64,000 bases of DNA from an uncultured Massilia sp. (GTDB lineage: Bacteria; Pseudomonadota; Gammaproteobacteria; Burkholderiales; Burkholderiaceae_D), in the NCBI RefSeq assembly GCF_913773735.1, contig NZ_CAJYEB010000014.1, positions 161,954 to 225,953 on the forward strand, in the 5' to 3' direction. Below the pieces are notes generated by a model. That model made no database searches and was not told the DNA's origin. It saw only the letters and a list, made by a program, of their open reading frames with translations. Positions within the stretch are counted from its first letter, which is position 1; every line of letters begins with the position of its first letter. The position numbers were made by a program, and so were the translations under genes. Positions 28,005 to 36,363 of this stretch are shown here, one piece after another.

Positions 28005-29221
28005 TGCCAGCTCAGCTGCAGCTGGCGGTTGTTGTACTGGAAGATCGAGATGTTCTCGCGGTTGTGCACGGCCCGTCCCTCGAGCTGCAGCAACTGGTTC
28101 TTCGCCACCGGATAGCTCAGCGTGGCGCGCGCCGACTGCGTGACCTGGCGCCGCACGGCGTCGATCACGCCGGCGGAATAGGGCAGCGAGCCGTTCCAGG
28201 TCTGGGCCGTGTAGGCTAGCTCGCCGGTCAGTCCGAGCGGCAGCGCACGGCGTACCAGCACGTTGCCGTACCAGCCGCGCCGGCTGCCGCCGGGACGCTG
28301 GTCGCTGGAACGGTCTTCCAGGCGGCCCAGGCTGGCGCTGGCGTAGCGGCCTTCGCCACGCCACGTCAGCAGGCCGCGCAATTCGTAGGTGCTGGAATCG
28401 AAGTTCTCCAGCGTCTGGAACTCGGTGCGCGTGGCGCCGGCCAGCAGGTTGAACTGCATCCCCCGGGGCAGCGGCAGCGGCGGGCCGACGCGCGCCTGGA
28501 GCTGGGCCTGGCGCTGGTAGTAGTGGCCGCCCAGGCTGACGGCGCCCAGCGAGCCGGTGGTGCGCAGCGTCCAGCGGCCGAAGCGCCAGGGCGTGTCGAC
28601 GCCAGCGAACAGCGAGGCGCTGTCGTAGCGGTGCAGCCGGTCGTTGCGGCGCGCCAGGAACTGGGCGAAGCCGAGCGTGCCGTTGGGCGTCAGTTCGCGC
28701 GTGGCGTCGCCGCCCGCCATCGTGTACTGGTCGTGGTGCGGCAGGAAGTCGGACGAGAGCGCGTACTCGATCGGCCCGCTGGGCGTGTCGAGCACGTAGT
28801 TCGAACGGCTGGCGCCCTGGTTGACGTTCTGGTCGATGCCGCGTCCGGCCGTCAGCGAGTACGTCGACAGCGGGCGCCAGGCGGCGCAGCCGGCCTCGCG
28901 GGTCTCGGCGATCAGGCGCAGCATGTCGGCGTTCGGCGCGAAGCGGGTCTCGATGACGGCGAAAAGGCGCTCGGCCTCGTCGCCGTGGCCGAGCGCGCAC
29001 TGGGTCATCGCCAGGTCGAGCCAGGCGCCGGCGTGCAGCGGCTCCTTGTCGATCAGGCGCCGCAGCTCGCTCGAGGCGTCGTTGCGGCGGCCCTCGGCGA
29101 TCGATTGCAGCGCGTCCTGGTACAGGTCCCGCGGCAGGTCGCTGCCGTCCTGCGCCAGGGCGCGGCCGGCCAGCAGCAGCGCCAGCATGGCCGGGAGGAC
29201 CCGGCGCACGGGTATCCTCAT
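27992..29221 (-). CDS. outer-membrane beta-barrel protein with N-terminal TPR-like region
   Basis: Signal peptide; tetratricopeptide-like helices; alternating aromatic beta-strands ending ...NNRQLQLSWQWQY. Confidence 0.7.
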   Translation of the reverse strand: MRIPVRRVLPAMLALLLAGRALAQDGSDLPRDLYQDALQSIAEGRRNDASSELRRLIDKEPLHAGAWLDLAMTQCALGHGDEAERLFAVIETRFAPNADMLRLIAETREAGCAAWRPLSTYSLTAGRGIDQNVNQGASRSNYVLDTPSGPIEYALSSDFLPHHDQYTMAGGDATRELTPNGTLGFAQFLARRNDRLHRYDSASLFAGVDTPWRFGRWTLRTTGSLGAVSLGGHYYQRQAQLQARVGPPLPLPRGMQFNLLAGATRTEFQTLENFDSSTYELRGLLTWRGEGRYASASLGRLEDRSSDQRPGGSRRGWYGNVLVRRALPLGLTGELAYTAQTWNGSLPYSAGVIDAVRRQVTQSARATLSYPVAKNQLLQLEGRAVHNRENISIFQYNNRQLQLSWQWQY

Positions 29222-31122
29222 GCGCGCAGCTCCCGTGCCGGCGCGGCCGGCGCCATGGCGGACGACGCGTCGTCGACCGGCGTGTACAGCATGGTGGGCT
29301 TGCCCTTGCCGCGCAGGCGGCGCTCGCCCAGCGCCAGGAAGCGGTGGCGGCGCGCCCGCTCCACCGTGCCGGCGCCCACGATGACGTCGTGCGCGAAGTC
29401 GCGCGCCGCCTGTTCCAGCCGCGACGCCGTGTTCACGCTGTCGCCCACGGCCGTGTAGATGCTGCGGAACGAGGTGCCGAAGTCGCCGGCCATCGCCGGG
29501 CCGCTCTCGATGCCGATGCGCACGCGCAGGCGCGGGTGGCCGAGGGCCTCGCGCGCGTCGCTCAGGCGGCGCACGCGCGCGACGATCTCGCGCGCCGCGT
29601 CCAGCGCCAGGTCGGCGTGCTCCTCGATGGGCAGCGGCGCGCCCCAGAACACCACCAGGCCGTCGCCGGTGTACTTGTCGAGCGTGCCGCGGCGTTCGAT
29701 CACGGGTTCGGTCAGGCAGTCGAGGAATGTGCGCGTCAGCACGGCCGCCTGTTCCATCGACAGCGCTTCGACCTGGCCGGTATAGCCTTCCATGTCGGCG
29801 ATCAGCGTGGTGACGTCGAGCTGGCGCGGGGCCAGCGGATCGCGCAGGTCGCTGCGCATCAGTTCCTCGACCACGGCCGGGGCGACGTACTGGCGCAGCG
29901 TGTTCAGCAGGTGGTGCGAGCGCCGCTGCGCCAGCTGCCATTGCAGCGGCACGGCCGTCAGCAGCAGGAAGAAATTCGCCGCCAGGGGCCCGGTGGTGGA
30001 AAACACGGGGTCGTGCGGCGCCGTCGCCCAGGCGGCGCCGACCCACAGCAGCGACAGGCCCAGCAGCAGTCCGACGCTGGCCAGCGCCGACAGGCGCGGG
30101 AAGGCGAAGAAGGCGGCCAGCGCGGCGGCGGCGGCGAAGGCGAGGGCGATCACCCGCCCGGGCCAGGGCGCGGGCACGGCGCCGTCCCGCAGGTCGAGCA
30201 GGTCGGACAGTACCGCCGCCTGCACGCCCAGGCCGGGACGGCTGGCGCCATGCGGCGTGGCGACGCGGTCGCCCAGGCTCAGCGAGGACGAGCCGACCAG
30301 CACCAGGCGCCCGGCGGCGCTGGCGGGGTCGATGCGTTCGGCCAGGATGTCGGCGGCGCCGACGACCGTGTAGGCGCGCCAGTCGCGCCGGTACGAGACG
30401 CGCAGCGATGCGGGCACCGGCGTGGCGGCGGTGCCCGCGCAGCAATCGGCCAGCGCCAGCGCCAGCGCCGGATAGTCGCGGCCGTCGAAGCGGGTCAGGA
30501 GGGGCACCCGGCGCAGCACGCCGTCGGCATCCGGGATGAAGCCGATGTTGCCGACGTGGGGCGCGCGCGCCAGGCCGGCATGGTTGGCGATGTAGCCGCT
30601 GGCCGGGACGCCCGGTCCTCCATGCAGGCGGGTGGCGCCGGCCGGCACGCCGCCGCGCAGCGCTTGCGGACGCATGCCTTGGGGATCGTAGTCGAAGGCC
30701 TGGGCCAGCACGACCGGGCCGTGCTCGGCCAGCAGCGCCAGGCGGGTGTCGCCTGCGCGGTCGGATGGGTCGGGCAGGACGATGTCGAGGGCCACGCCGC
30801 GCGCACTGTAGCGCGTCAACAACACTTCGACGAGGTCGGCCAGGCGCGCGCGGGGCCAGGGCCAGGCGCCGATTTCCTTGACGCTGGACTCTTCGATGTC
30901 GACGACGAGGATGCGCGGTTCCGGCGCCACGGTGGCGCGGGTGCGCACGATGGCGTCGCGCAGCGCCTCGTCCCCCAAGCGCGGCGCGCCCGTCGCGCCG
31001 CCCCATTCGAGCCACGCCGCGAGCAGCACGGCGGCGACGGCGATGGCCGCACGCACCGCGCCGACGGACGGCATGAACCGGACCGGGCCGCCGGCAGGGA
31101 GAGGAAAAGCGAAGCGACGCAC
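29218..31122 (-). CDS. CHASE2 domain class III adenylate cyclase
   Basis: CHASE2 (ILVVDIEESSVKEIGAWPWPRA...GFIPDADGVLRRVPLL); cyclase core TLIADMEGYT, LDKYTGDGLVVFWG, YTAVGDSVNTASRLE. Confidence 0.9.
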   Translation of the reverse strand: MRRFAFPLPAGGPVRFMPSVGAVRAAIAVAAVLLAAWLEWGGATGAPRLGDEALRDAIVRTRATVAPEPRILVVDIEESSVKEIGAWPWPRARLADLVEVLLTRYSARGVALDIVLPDPSDRAGDTRLALLAEHGPVVLAQAFDYDPQGMRPQALRGGVPAGATRLHGGPGVPASGYIANHAGLARAPHVGNIGFIPDADGVLRRVPLLTRFDGRDYPALALALADCCAGTAATPVPASLRVSYRRDWRAYTVVGAADILAERIDPASAAGRLVLVGSSSLSLGDRVATPHGASRPGLGVQAAVLSDLLDLRDGAVPAPWPGRVIALAFAAAAALAAFFAFPRLSALASVGLLLGLSLLWVGAAWATAPHDPVFSTTGPLAANFFLLLTAVPLQWQLAQRRSHHLLNTLRQYVAPAVVEELMRSDLRDPLAPRQLDVTTLIADMEGYTGQVEALSMEQAAVLTRTFLDCLTEPVIERRGTLDKYTGDGLVVFWGAPLPIEEHADLALDAAREIVARVRRLSDAREALGHPRLRVRIGIESGPAMAGDFGTSFRSIYTAVGDSVNTASRLEQAARDFAHDVIVGAGTVERARRHRFLALGERRLRGKGKPTMLYTPVDDASSAMAPAAPARELRA

Positions 31123-31253
31123 GCCAGGGAAACGAAAATTGTTTTAAGTAAAGGGGTAAGTATAGCCGCTGGCGTGGCGGCCTCCCAACAATTGTGAGTC
31201 CGGGCCACTACAAAATGTAACGCTGAGCAATTGCTCCAGAGTTTGCACTAAAA

Positions 31254-31269
31254 TGTGACGGCTGTCACA
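31254..31269. promoter_or_regulatory. CRP-type site (TGTGA-CGGCTG-TCACA)
   Basis: Perfect TGTGA-N6-TCACA; GATAAT at 31290-31295 follows. Confidence 0.8.
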
Positions 31270-31317
31270 GAAATCATTTGCCTGGAGGGGATAATTCGGG
31301 CAACAAGGGGATCGAAT

Positions 31318-32808
31318 ATGTCGTTGCGCCATCTATTTGTCATCGGCTCGCTGGCTGTCGCCGCGCACGCCGGCGCCGCCGAGGCCGGCAAGGTGATCTT
31401 TGCCGCCGGCGCGGCAAAGGTGGCCGACCGCGCCGGCGCGGAAGGACTCGCCGTGCAGGAAGGCGAGTTGCTCAGCACGGGCGCCGATGGCTTCCTCTAC
31501 GTCAAGACGGTCGACAACGGCCTGTTCATCCTGCGTCCGAACACCGAGGCGCGTATCGTCGCCTACCACGTCGATACCCGCGAGCCGAAGAATACCCGCG
31601 TCAAGCTCGAGCTCATCAAGGGCGTGGCGCGCAGCAAGTCGGGCGAGGCCGTCAAGCTGGCGCGCCAGAATTTCCGCTTCAATACCCCGGTGGCCGCGAT
31701 CGGCGTGCGCGGCACCGACTTCACCGTCTACACCGACCAGGATACCTCGCGCGTGGCCGTGCTGACCGGTGGCGTCGTGGTCAGCGGCTTCGTCGGCGCC
31801 TGCCGCCCGGACGGCGTGGGACCGTGCGAAGGCACGACCAGCCGCGAATTGTCGGCCGCCCAGCGCGGCCAGCTGCTGCAGGTGCAGCGCGGCCAGTCGT
31901 CGCCGCAACTGCTGCAGGGCGGCGCCAACGCGCCCGACCTGGTGTCGCCGCCGCGCGCGGACGAGCCGGTCGCCAAGGCGGGGACGGGGGCGTCGTCGTC
32001 GAGTTCGGCCGCCATCGGCGCCGAGCCGTCGCTGGATCCGCGCAAGAGCCAGGCGCTGGCGCAGCTGGTGTCGAACAACGGCGGCGGGTCGACGCCGACG
32101 CAGCCTTCGCAACCTCAACAGCCGGGGCAGCCCCAGCAACCCCAGGAGCCGCAACAACCGCAGCAGCCACAGGAGCCGCAGCAACCGCAGCAGCCGCAGG
32201 AACCTCAACAGCCGCAGCAGCCGCAGGAACCCCAGCAGCCGCAGCAACCAGTCGACCCGACGCCGCCGGTGACGCCGTTGCCCGATCGGCAGATCGTCTG
32301 GGGACGCTGGACGCCGGTGGCGGGGCGCTCGGCCACGGTCGACCTGACCGGCGAGATTGCTGCTGGCAATACCCTGCTCGCCGTGCGCAAGAACTATGCA
32401 TTGCTGCTCACGCCCGGCGCCGATTACGTGGCCGACACCCGCGGCACGGTCGCTTTCGACCTGCGCGGTAGCGAAGCCTATATCTATCCGGATGCCTTCG
32501 ACGACAAGCCGGCGCAGGCGCAGGTCCGCAATGGCCACCTCAGCGTCGACTTCGGCGCGCGCTCGTTCTCGACGGGTTTCGACGTGGTCACGTCCGAAGG
32601 CGATACCTACAAGATGCATGCGGACGGCGTCGTCGGCAGGAATGGCCGCCTGTACGGTAACGATTTCTACAAGGCGCCCACCAATATGAGCGTCGATGGC
32701 GTGCTCAGCGGTGACAAGGGCGGTTCGGCGGCCTATATCTTCGACGGCCGCATCGATGCGACGCATTTCGTGAATGGCGCAACCTATTGGGGCGTGAATA
32801 AGCAATAG
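31318..32808 (+). CDS. secreted FecR domain protein with PQ-repeat linker and C-terminal beta-rich domain
   Basis: Signal peptide; FecR core NFRFNTPVAAIGVRGTDFTVY; (PQEPQQPQQ)x4; C-term GVLSGDKGGSAAYIFDGRI. Confidence 0.87.
   Translation: MSLRHLFVIGSLAVAAHAGAAEAGKVIFAAGAAKVADRAGAEGLAVQEGELLSTGADGFLYVKTVDNGLFILRPNTEARIVAYHVDTREPKNTRVKLELIKGVARSKSGEAVKLARQNFRFNTPVAAIGVRGTDFTVYTDQDTSRVAVLTGGVVVSGFVGACRPDGVGPCEGTTSRELSAAQRGQLLQVQRGQSSPQLLQGGANAPDLVSPPRADEPVAKAGTGASSSSSAAIGAEPSLDPRKSQALAQLVSNNGGGSTPTQPSQPQQPGQPQQPQEPQQPQQPQEPQQPQQPQEPQQPQQPQEPQQPQQPVDPTPPVTPLPDRQIVWGRWTPVAGRSATVDLTGEIAAGNTLLAVRKNYALLLTPGADYVADTRGTVAFDLRGSEAYIYPDAFDDKPAQAQVRNGHLSVDFGARSFSTGFDVVTSEGDTYKMHADGVVGRNGRLYGNDFYKAPTNMSVDGVLSGDKGGSAAYIFDGRIDATHFVNGATYWGVNKQ
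32140..32247 (+). repeat. 4x27-bp in-frame tandem repeat (PQEPQQPQQ)
   Basis: Direct reading of translation and DNA. Confidence 0.85.
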
Positions 32809-32828
32809 ACTACTGCCATTGCAAAATA

Positions 32829-32855
32829 AGCCACCCGCTGCGGTGGCTTTTTTTT
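32829..32855 (+). terminator. intrinsic terminator after fecR-like gene
   Basis: agccacccgctgcggtggctttttttt. Confidence 0.9.
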
Positions 32856-32991
32856 ATTCCGATGTTGCAAAGCCGCGCCACATCTTTTCAGGAAATTTGT
32901 ATCCGATTGTAAGGCGTGCCGACGATCCGTCGATTCCGGTTACGGTTTCCGGGGTTTGGCGTCGGCATGGACGATCTTCCCTGCGTCGGAG

Positions 32992-33014
32992 GTCATTCTC
33001 CCATGGAGAATGAC
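32992..33014. promoter_or_regulatory. 10-3-10 perfect dyad upstream of S-layer gene
   Basis: gtcattctcc-cat-ggagaatgac. Confidence 0.6.
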
Positions 33015-33123
33015 GTAAACGATATAAGAGAGCCATTGCGCACCAGGCAACTTTCTTTGATAATGAGCCGCCGCAAAAAGCGGCCACAAAAAGCTTGCAA
33101 TTTCTTTTAAGAATGTTTGAATT

Positions 33124-33139
33124 TGTGATGGCCATCACA
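33124..33139. promoter_or_regulatory. CRP-type site (TGTGA-TGGCCA-TCACA)
   Basis: Perfect 16-bp palindrome; CATGAT -10-like hexamer at 33161-33166. Confidence 0.8.
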
Positions 33140-33247
33140 TATTTGCCGCGGCCCTTCTGTCATGATTCGACGCGTTGGGCTGCAGCTATCATCTTGAAGT
33201 ACTGCAAGTTGAACTTTCTTGATCATTGATCTATTTAGGAGCAATAC

Positions 33248-35926
33248 ATGGCTATCCAAAACGCCGAAGCAATCCAGAAGCTGTACGTCGCGTACTTCAA
33301 CCGTCCGGCCGACTACTACGGCCTGCAGTACTGGGACGCGATCGTGACCGCTGCTGGCGGCGACACCTCTGCAGTCGCTGCTGCTTTCGCAGGCTCGCAA
33401 GAGTACAAGGACACCTACGCCGGCATGGACCTGCGTAACACCATCAACGCCATCTACAAGAACCTGTTCGGCCACAGCGCCGACCTGCCGGGCCTGGATT
33501 TCTGGACCAACGCCGTCAACACCGGCGCCATGACCCTGAGCAACGCCGTCGAGCAGATCGCTTCGGGCGCGCAGAACGCCGACAAGACCGCCTACGCTTC
33601 GAAAGTCTCGGCCGCTACCACCTTCACCAACAGCCTGACCAACACCGACCAGATCCTGGGCTACAGCGGTGACAAGGCCAACGCCGTCGCCAAGGGCTTC
33701 CTGGCAGGCGTGACCGATGCCAACTCGCTGGCAACCGCCATCGATCCGGCCAACCTGAGCGTGACCATCGGCACCGTCATCGGCCAGAACCTGCCGGTCG
33801 GCGACACCAAGACCCTGACCGTCGGCATCGACAACGTGGTCGGCACCAACAACAACGACGTGTTCAACGCCTACGCTTCGGGCGTGACCGCCGATGGCAA
33901 GACCGCCACCACCCTGAGCGCCAACGACGTCATCGACGGCGGCGCCGGCATCGACACCCTGAACATCGAAGTCGTCTCGTCGGCCGATGGCAAGTTCAAC
34001 ACCTCGCAAGTCGGCACCGTGCGCAACGTCGAGATCATCAACATCGACAACACCGCCGCCAAGGATGGCCTGTTCGGCAACGCCGACGGCATGGTCGACG
34101 CAGCCAAATTCATCGGCGCGACCAACATCAACCAGGTTTCCGCTGCTGCGGGCGTCATGAACCTGGCTGCCAGCACCACCGCCACGTTCACCAACGTCAC
34201 CAAAGCGACCGGCGATGCTGCACTGAGCGTGAGCGCTCTGGCTGCCGCTAGCTCGGCCAAGATCGCCCTGAGCGGCGTGACCGGCGCGGCCGCGACCAAT
34301 GTCGCTACCCTGAACGTGTCGGGCGACGCACTGTCGTCGGTGACCGTGTCGGGTTCGATCGCCAAGGAAGACACCAAGTCGTCGACCGCCGCTTCGCTGG
34401 CACTGAACATCGTCGCCGGTACCGATTCGAAGGGCGCATCGGTCAGCAAGGTTTCGGTCAACACCGCCGTGAAGACCACCCTGTCCGTCACCGAAGCTGA
34501 AGACGCGACCGGCAACGTCACCTCGGTCGACGCATCGGCTTCGAGCGGCGCGATCACCTACGTCGCCAAAGACACCGTGTCGACCATCGCCACCGGCGCT
34601 GGCAAAGACACCGTCACCGTCAGCTACAAGACCGTTGCTGCCGCCGGCAGCACTGCTGCCAAGAACGCATCGGTCTCGACCGGCGCAGGCGACGACACCA
34701 TCAACGTGCTGACCACCGGTACCGGCCTGACCACCGTCGACGCTGGCGCTGGCAACGACAAGATCAACGTCACCAAGGTTGCAGGCGCTGGCCTGAACAT
34801 CATGGGCGGCGAAGGCAACGACACCGTCACCCTGACCGGCGCTGCCCTGGCAACCTCCGACGTCATCGACGGCGGCGCAGGCACCGACACGATCCAGCTG
34901 GCTGGCGCTGGCGAACGCACCGCCGACGACTACATCGTCTTCAACAAGCTGCTGAAGAACTTCGAAACCATCAAGTTCACCGGCACCGAAGGCGCGCTGG
35001 ACGCATCGCAGCTGGCTTCGACCTACGCTACGATCGACCTGGGCAATGCTTCGGTCGTGACCAAAGTCGGTGCGCAGACCATCGTCGCCAACGGCGACCT
35101 GACCGCGACCGCCAACGGCTACTCGGTGAGCGGCAGCGGCGCCATCACCTACGGCGGCACCCTGAACCTGACCTCGAAAGCCGATGGCACCATCACCGCC
35201 AACGCCGACGTCGTCAAGCTGACCGTGGCTGCCGGCACCGCCGATGCGACCGCTACCCTGGCTGGCCACGCCAAGTCGGCAATCGTGACCCTGACCAACG
35301 GCGCCGATGCCGATGGCGAGACCACGGTCGCCAAGCTGTCGCTGACCAACAGCGCCACCGTCAACAAGGACCTGGCTTCGGTCACCCTGTCGGGCAACGG
35401 TTCGGCCGTCATCACCAACGTCGACGGCACCAAGCTGGTCAGCGTCGACGCGTCGGCCCTGGCAAGCGCCAACAGCGATGGCAAGATCGATGGCCTGACC
35501 TACACCTCGTCGAACACCGCTGTCGAAACCGTCAAGCTGGGCGCCGGCATCGACCACGTCACCCTGAACGCAGGTGCATCGACCTACGGCAACGTGGACA
35601 CCATCACCGGCCTGAGCCTGGTTCTGGCTACCGGCGGCAAGACGCTGGCTGCTACCTCGGACACCCTGCACATCGACGGCGTGACCGCAGCTGCCAAGTT
35701 CACCACCACCCAGACCGACTTCGACCTGGCACTGAAAGACGCTGCTGCCGCTACCCTGGCTGACGGCGTGGACAGCCTGGTGTTCTCGTTCGGTGGCGAC
35801 ACCTACGTGTTCCACGATGCCGGCACCGTCGGTTCGGTGGACGCAGCCGACGTCGTCGTCAAGCTGACCGGCGCCGTCAACCTGGACGCACTGGTCATCG
35901 CCCTGGGTCACACCCCGGAGCAATGA
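33248..35926 (+). CDS. RsaA-like S-layer/RTX protein with N-terminal DUF4214 region
   Basis: No Cys, Ala/Thr/Val/Asp-rich; DUF4214-type N-term; RTX-like GAGDDTINV, GAGNDKINV, GGEGNDTVTL, GGAGTDTIQL; C-term FSFGGDTYVFHDAG..ADVVVKLTGAVNL resembling the RsaA C-terminal secretion region; T1SS genes downstream. Confidence 0.85.
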   Translation: MAIQNAEAIQKLYVAYFNRPADYYGLQYWDAIVTAAGGDTSAVAAAFAGSQEYKDTYAGMDLRNTINAIYKNLFGHSADLPGLDFWTNAVNTGAMTLSNAVEQIASGAQNADKTAYASKVSAATTFTNSLTNTDQILGYSGDKANAVAKGFLAGVTDANSLATAIDPANLSVTIGTVIGQNLPVGDTKTLTVGIDNVVGTNNNDVFNAYASGVTADGKTATTLSANDVIDGGAGIDTLNIEVVSSADGKFNTSQVGTVRNVEIINIDNTAAKDGLFGNADGMVDAAKFIGATNINQVSAAAGVMNLAASTTATFTNVTKATGDAALSVSALAAASSAKIALSGVTGAAATNVATLNVSGDALSSVTVSGSIAKEDTKSSTAASLALNIVAGTDSKGASVSKVSVNTAVKTTLSVTEAEDATGNVTSVDASASSGAITYVAKDTVSTIATGAGKDTVTVSYKTVAAAGSTAAKNASVSTGAGDDTINVLTTGTGLTTVDAGAGNDKINVTKVAGAGLNIMGGEGNDTVTLTGAALATSDVIDGGAGTDTIQLAGAGERTADDYIVFNKLLKNFETIKFTGTEGALDASQLASTYATIDLGNASVVTKVGAQTIVANGDLTATANGYSVSGSGAITYGGTLNLTSKADGTITANADVVKLTVAAGTADATATLAGHAKSAIVTLTNGADADGETTVAKLSLTNSATVNKDLASVTLSGNGSAVITNVDGTKLVSVDASALASANSDGKIDGLTYTSSNTAVETVKLGAGIDHVTLNAGASTYGNVDTITGLSLVLATGGKTLAATSDTLHIDGVTAAAKFTTTQTDFDLALKDAAAATLADGVDSLVFSFGGDTYVFHDAGTVGSVDAADVVVKLTGAVNLDALVIALGHTPEQ

Positions 35927-35931
35927 TTGAC

Positions 35932-35953
35932 GGGCCGTACTTCGGTACGGCCC
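35932..35953 (+). promoter_or_regulatory. UUCG-tetraloop hairpin 6 nt after the S-layer stop codon
   Basis: gggccgtac-ttcg-gtacggccc; no T-tract. Confidence 0.8.
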
Positions 35954-36097
35954 TGCCTTGCGCAACCTGGCTGACGGGCTGACGCAACCGGCAACAGCGG
36001 CCTTTTCTGCAGTGCCGTCGAATGCGGGGATTTCCCTGCTGAGTTTCGGCCGGATGGAATGACGCGATGCCGGTCCACACAGTCCCGACCAGCCAAG

Positions 36098-36132
36098 GGG
36101 GCCATGCTGCAAAGCATGGCCCTTTTTCTTTT
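36098..36132 (+). terminator. intrinsic terminator with GCAA tetraloop
   Basis: gggccatgct-gcaa-agcatggccc-tttttctttttc. Confidence 0.88.
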
Positions 36133-36229
36133 TCCTCGCCGTCGCACACGCCGTACGACGCAGATGGATGCTGACTATTTACCCACAGTCAGCTTTCCTA
36201 CATAAAAGCAACAAAATCCCTTGTCGAAA

Positions 36230-36245
36230 TGTGATCCACATCACA
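36230..36245. promoter_or_regulatory. CRP-type site (TGTGA-TCCACA-TCACA)
   Basis: Perfect TGTGA-N6-TCACA; GATAAT at 36265-36270. Confidence 0.8.
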
Positions 36246-36363
36246 TCTTGGAGCGCTTTTGGGCGATAATTGCGCTCTGCCTGCGCCCGTATTGTGACCG
36301 CCAGGCGATCCAGCACCTTTACTCACATCGACAACGTGCCCGAAAGGCTTCCACGGCCTAAAG

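Noticed and set aside
32140-32247. 27-bp repeats as possible CRISPR/iterons
   Set aside because: In-frame PQ-rich linker within the FecR protein; no spacers.
33107-36112. 1001-aa antisense ORF opposite the S-layer gene
   Set aside because: Gly/Val/Asp-rich reverse-frame artefact of the codon usage of the sense gene; no domain or RBS support.
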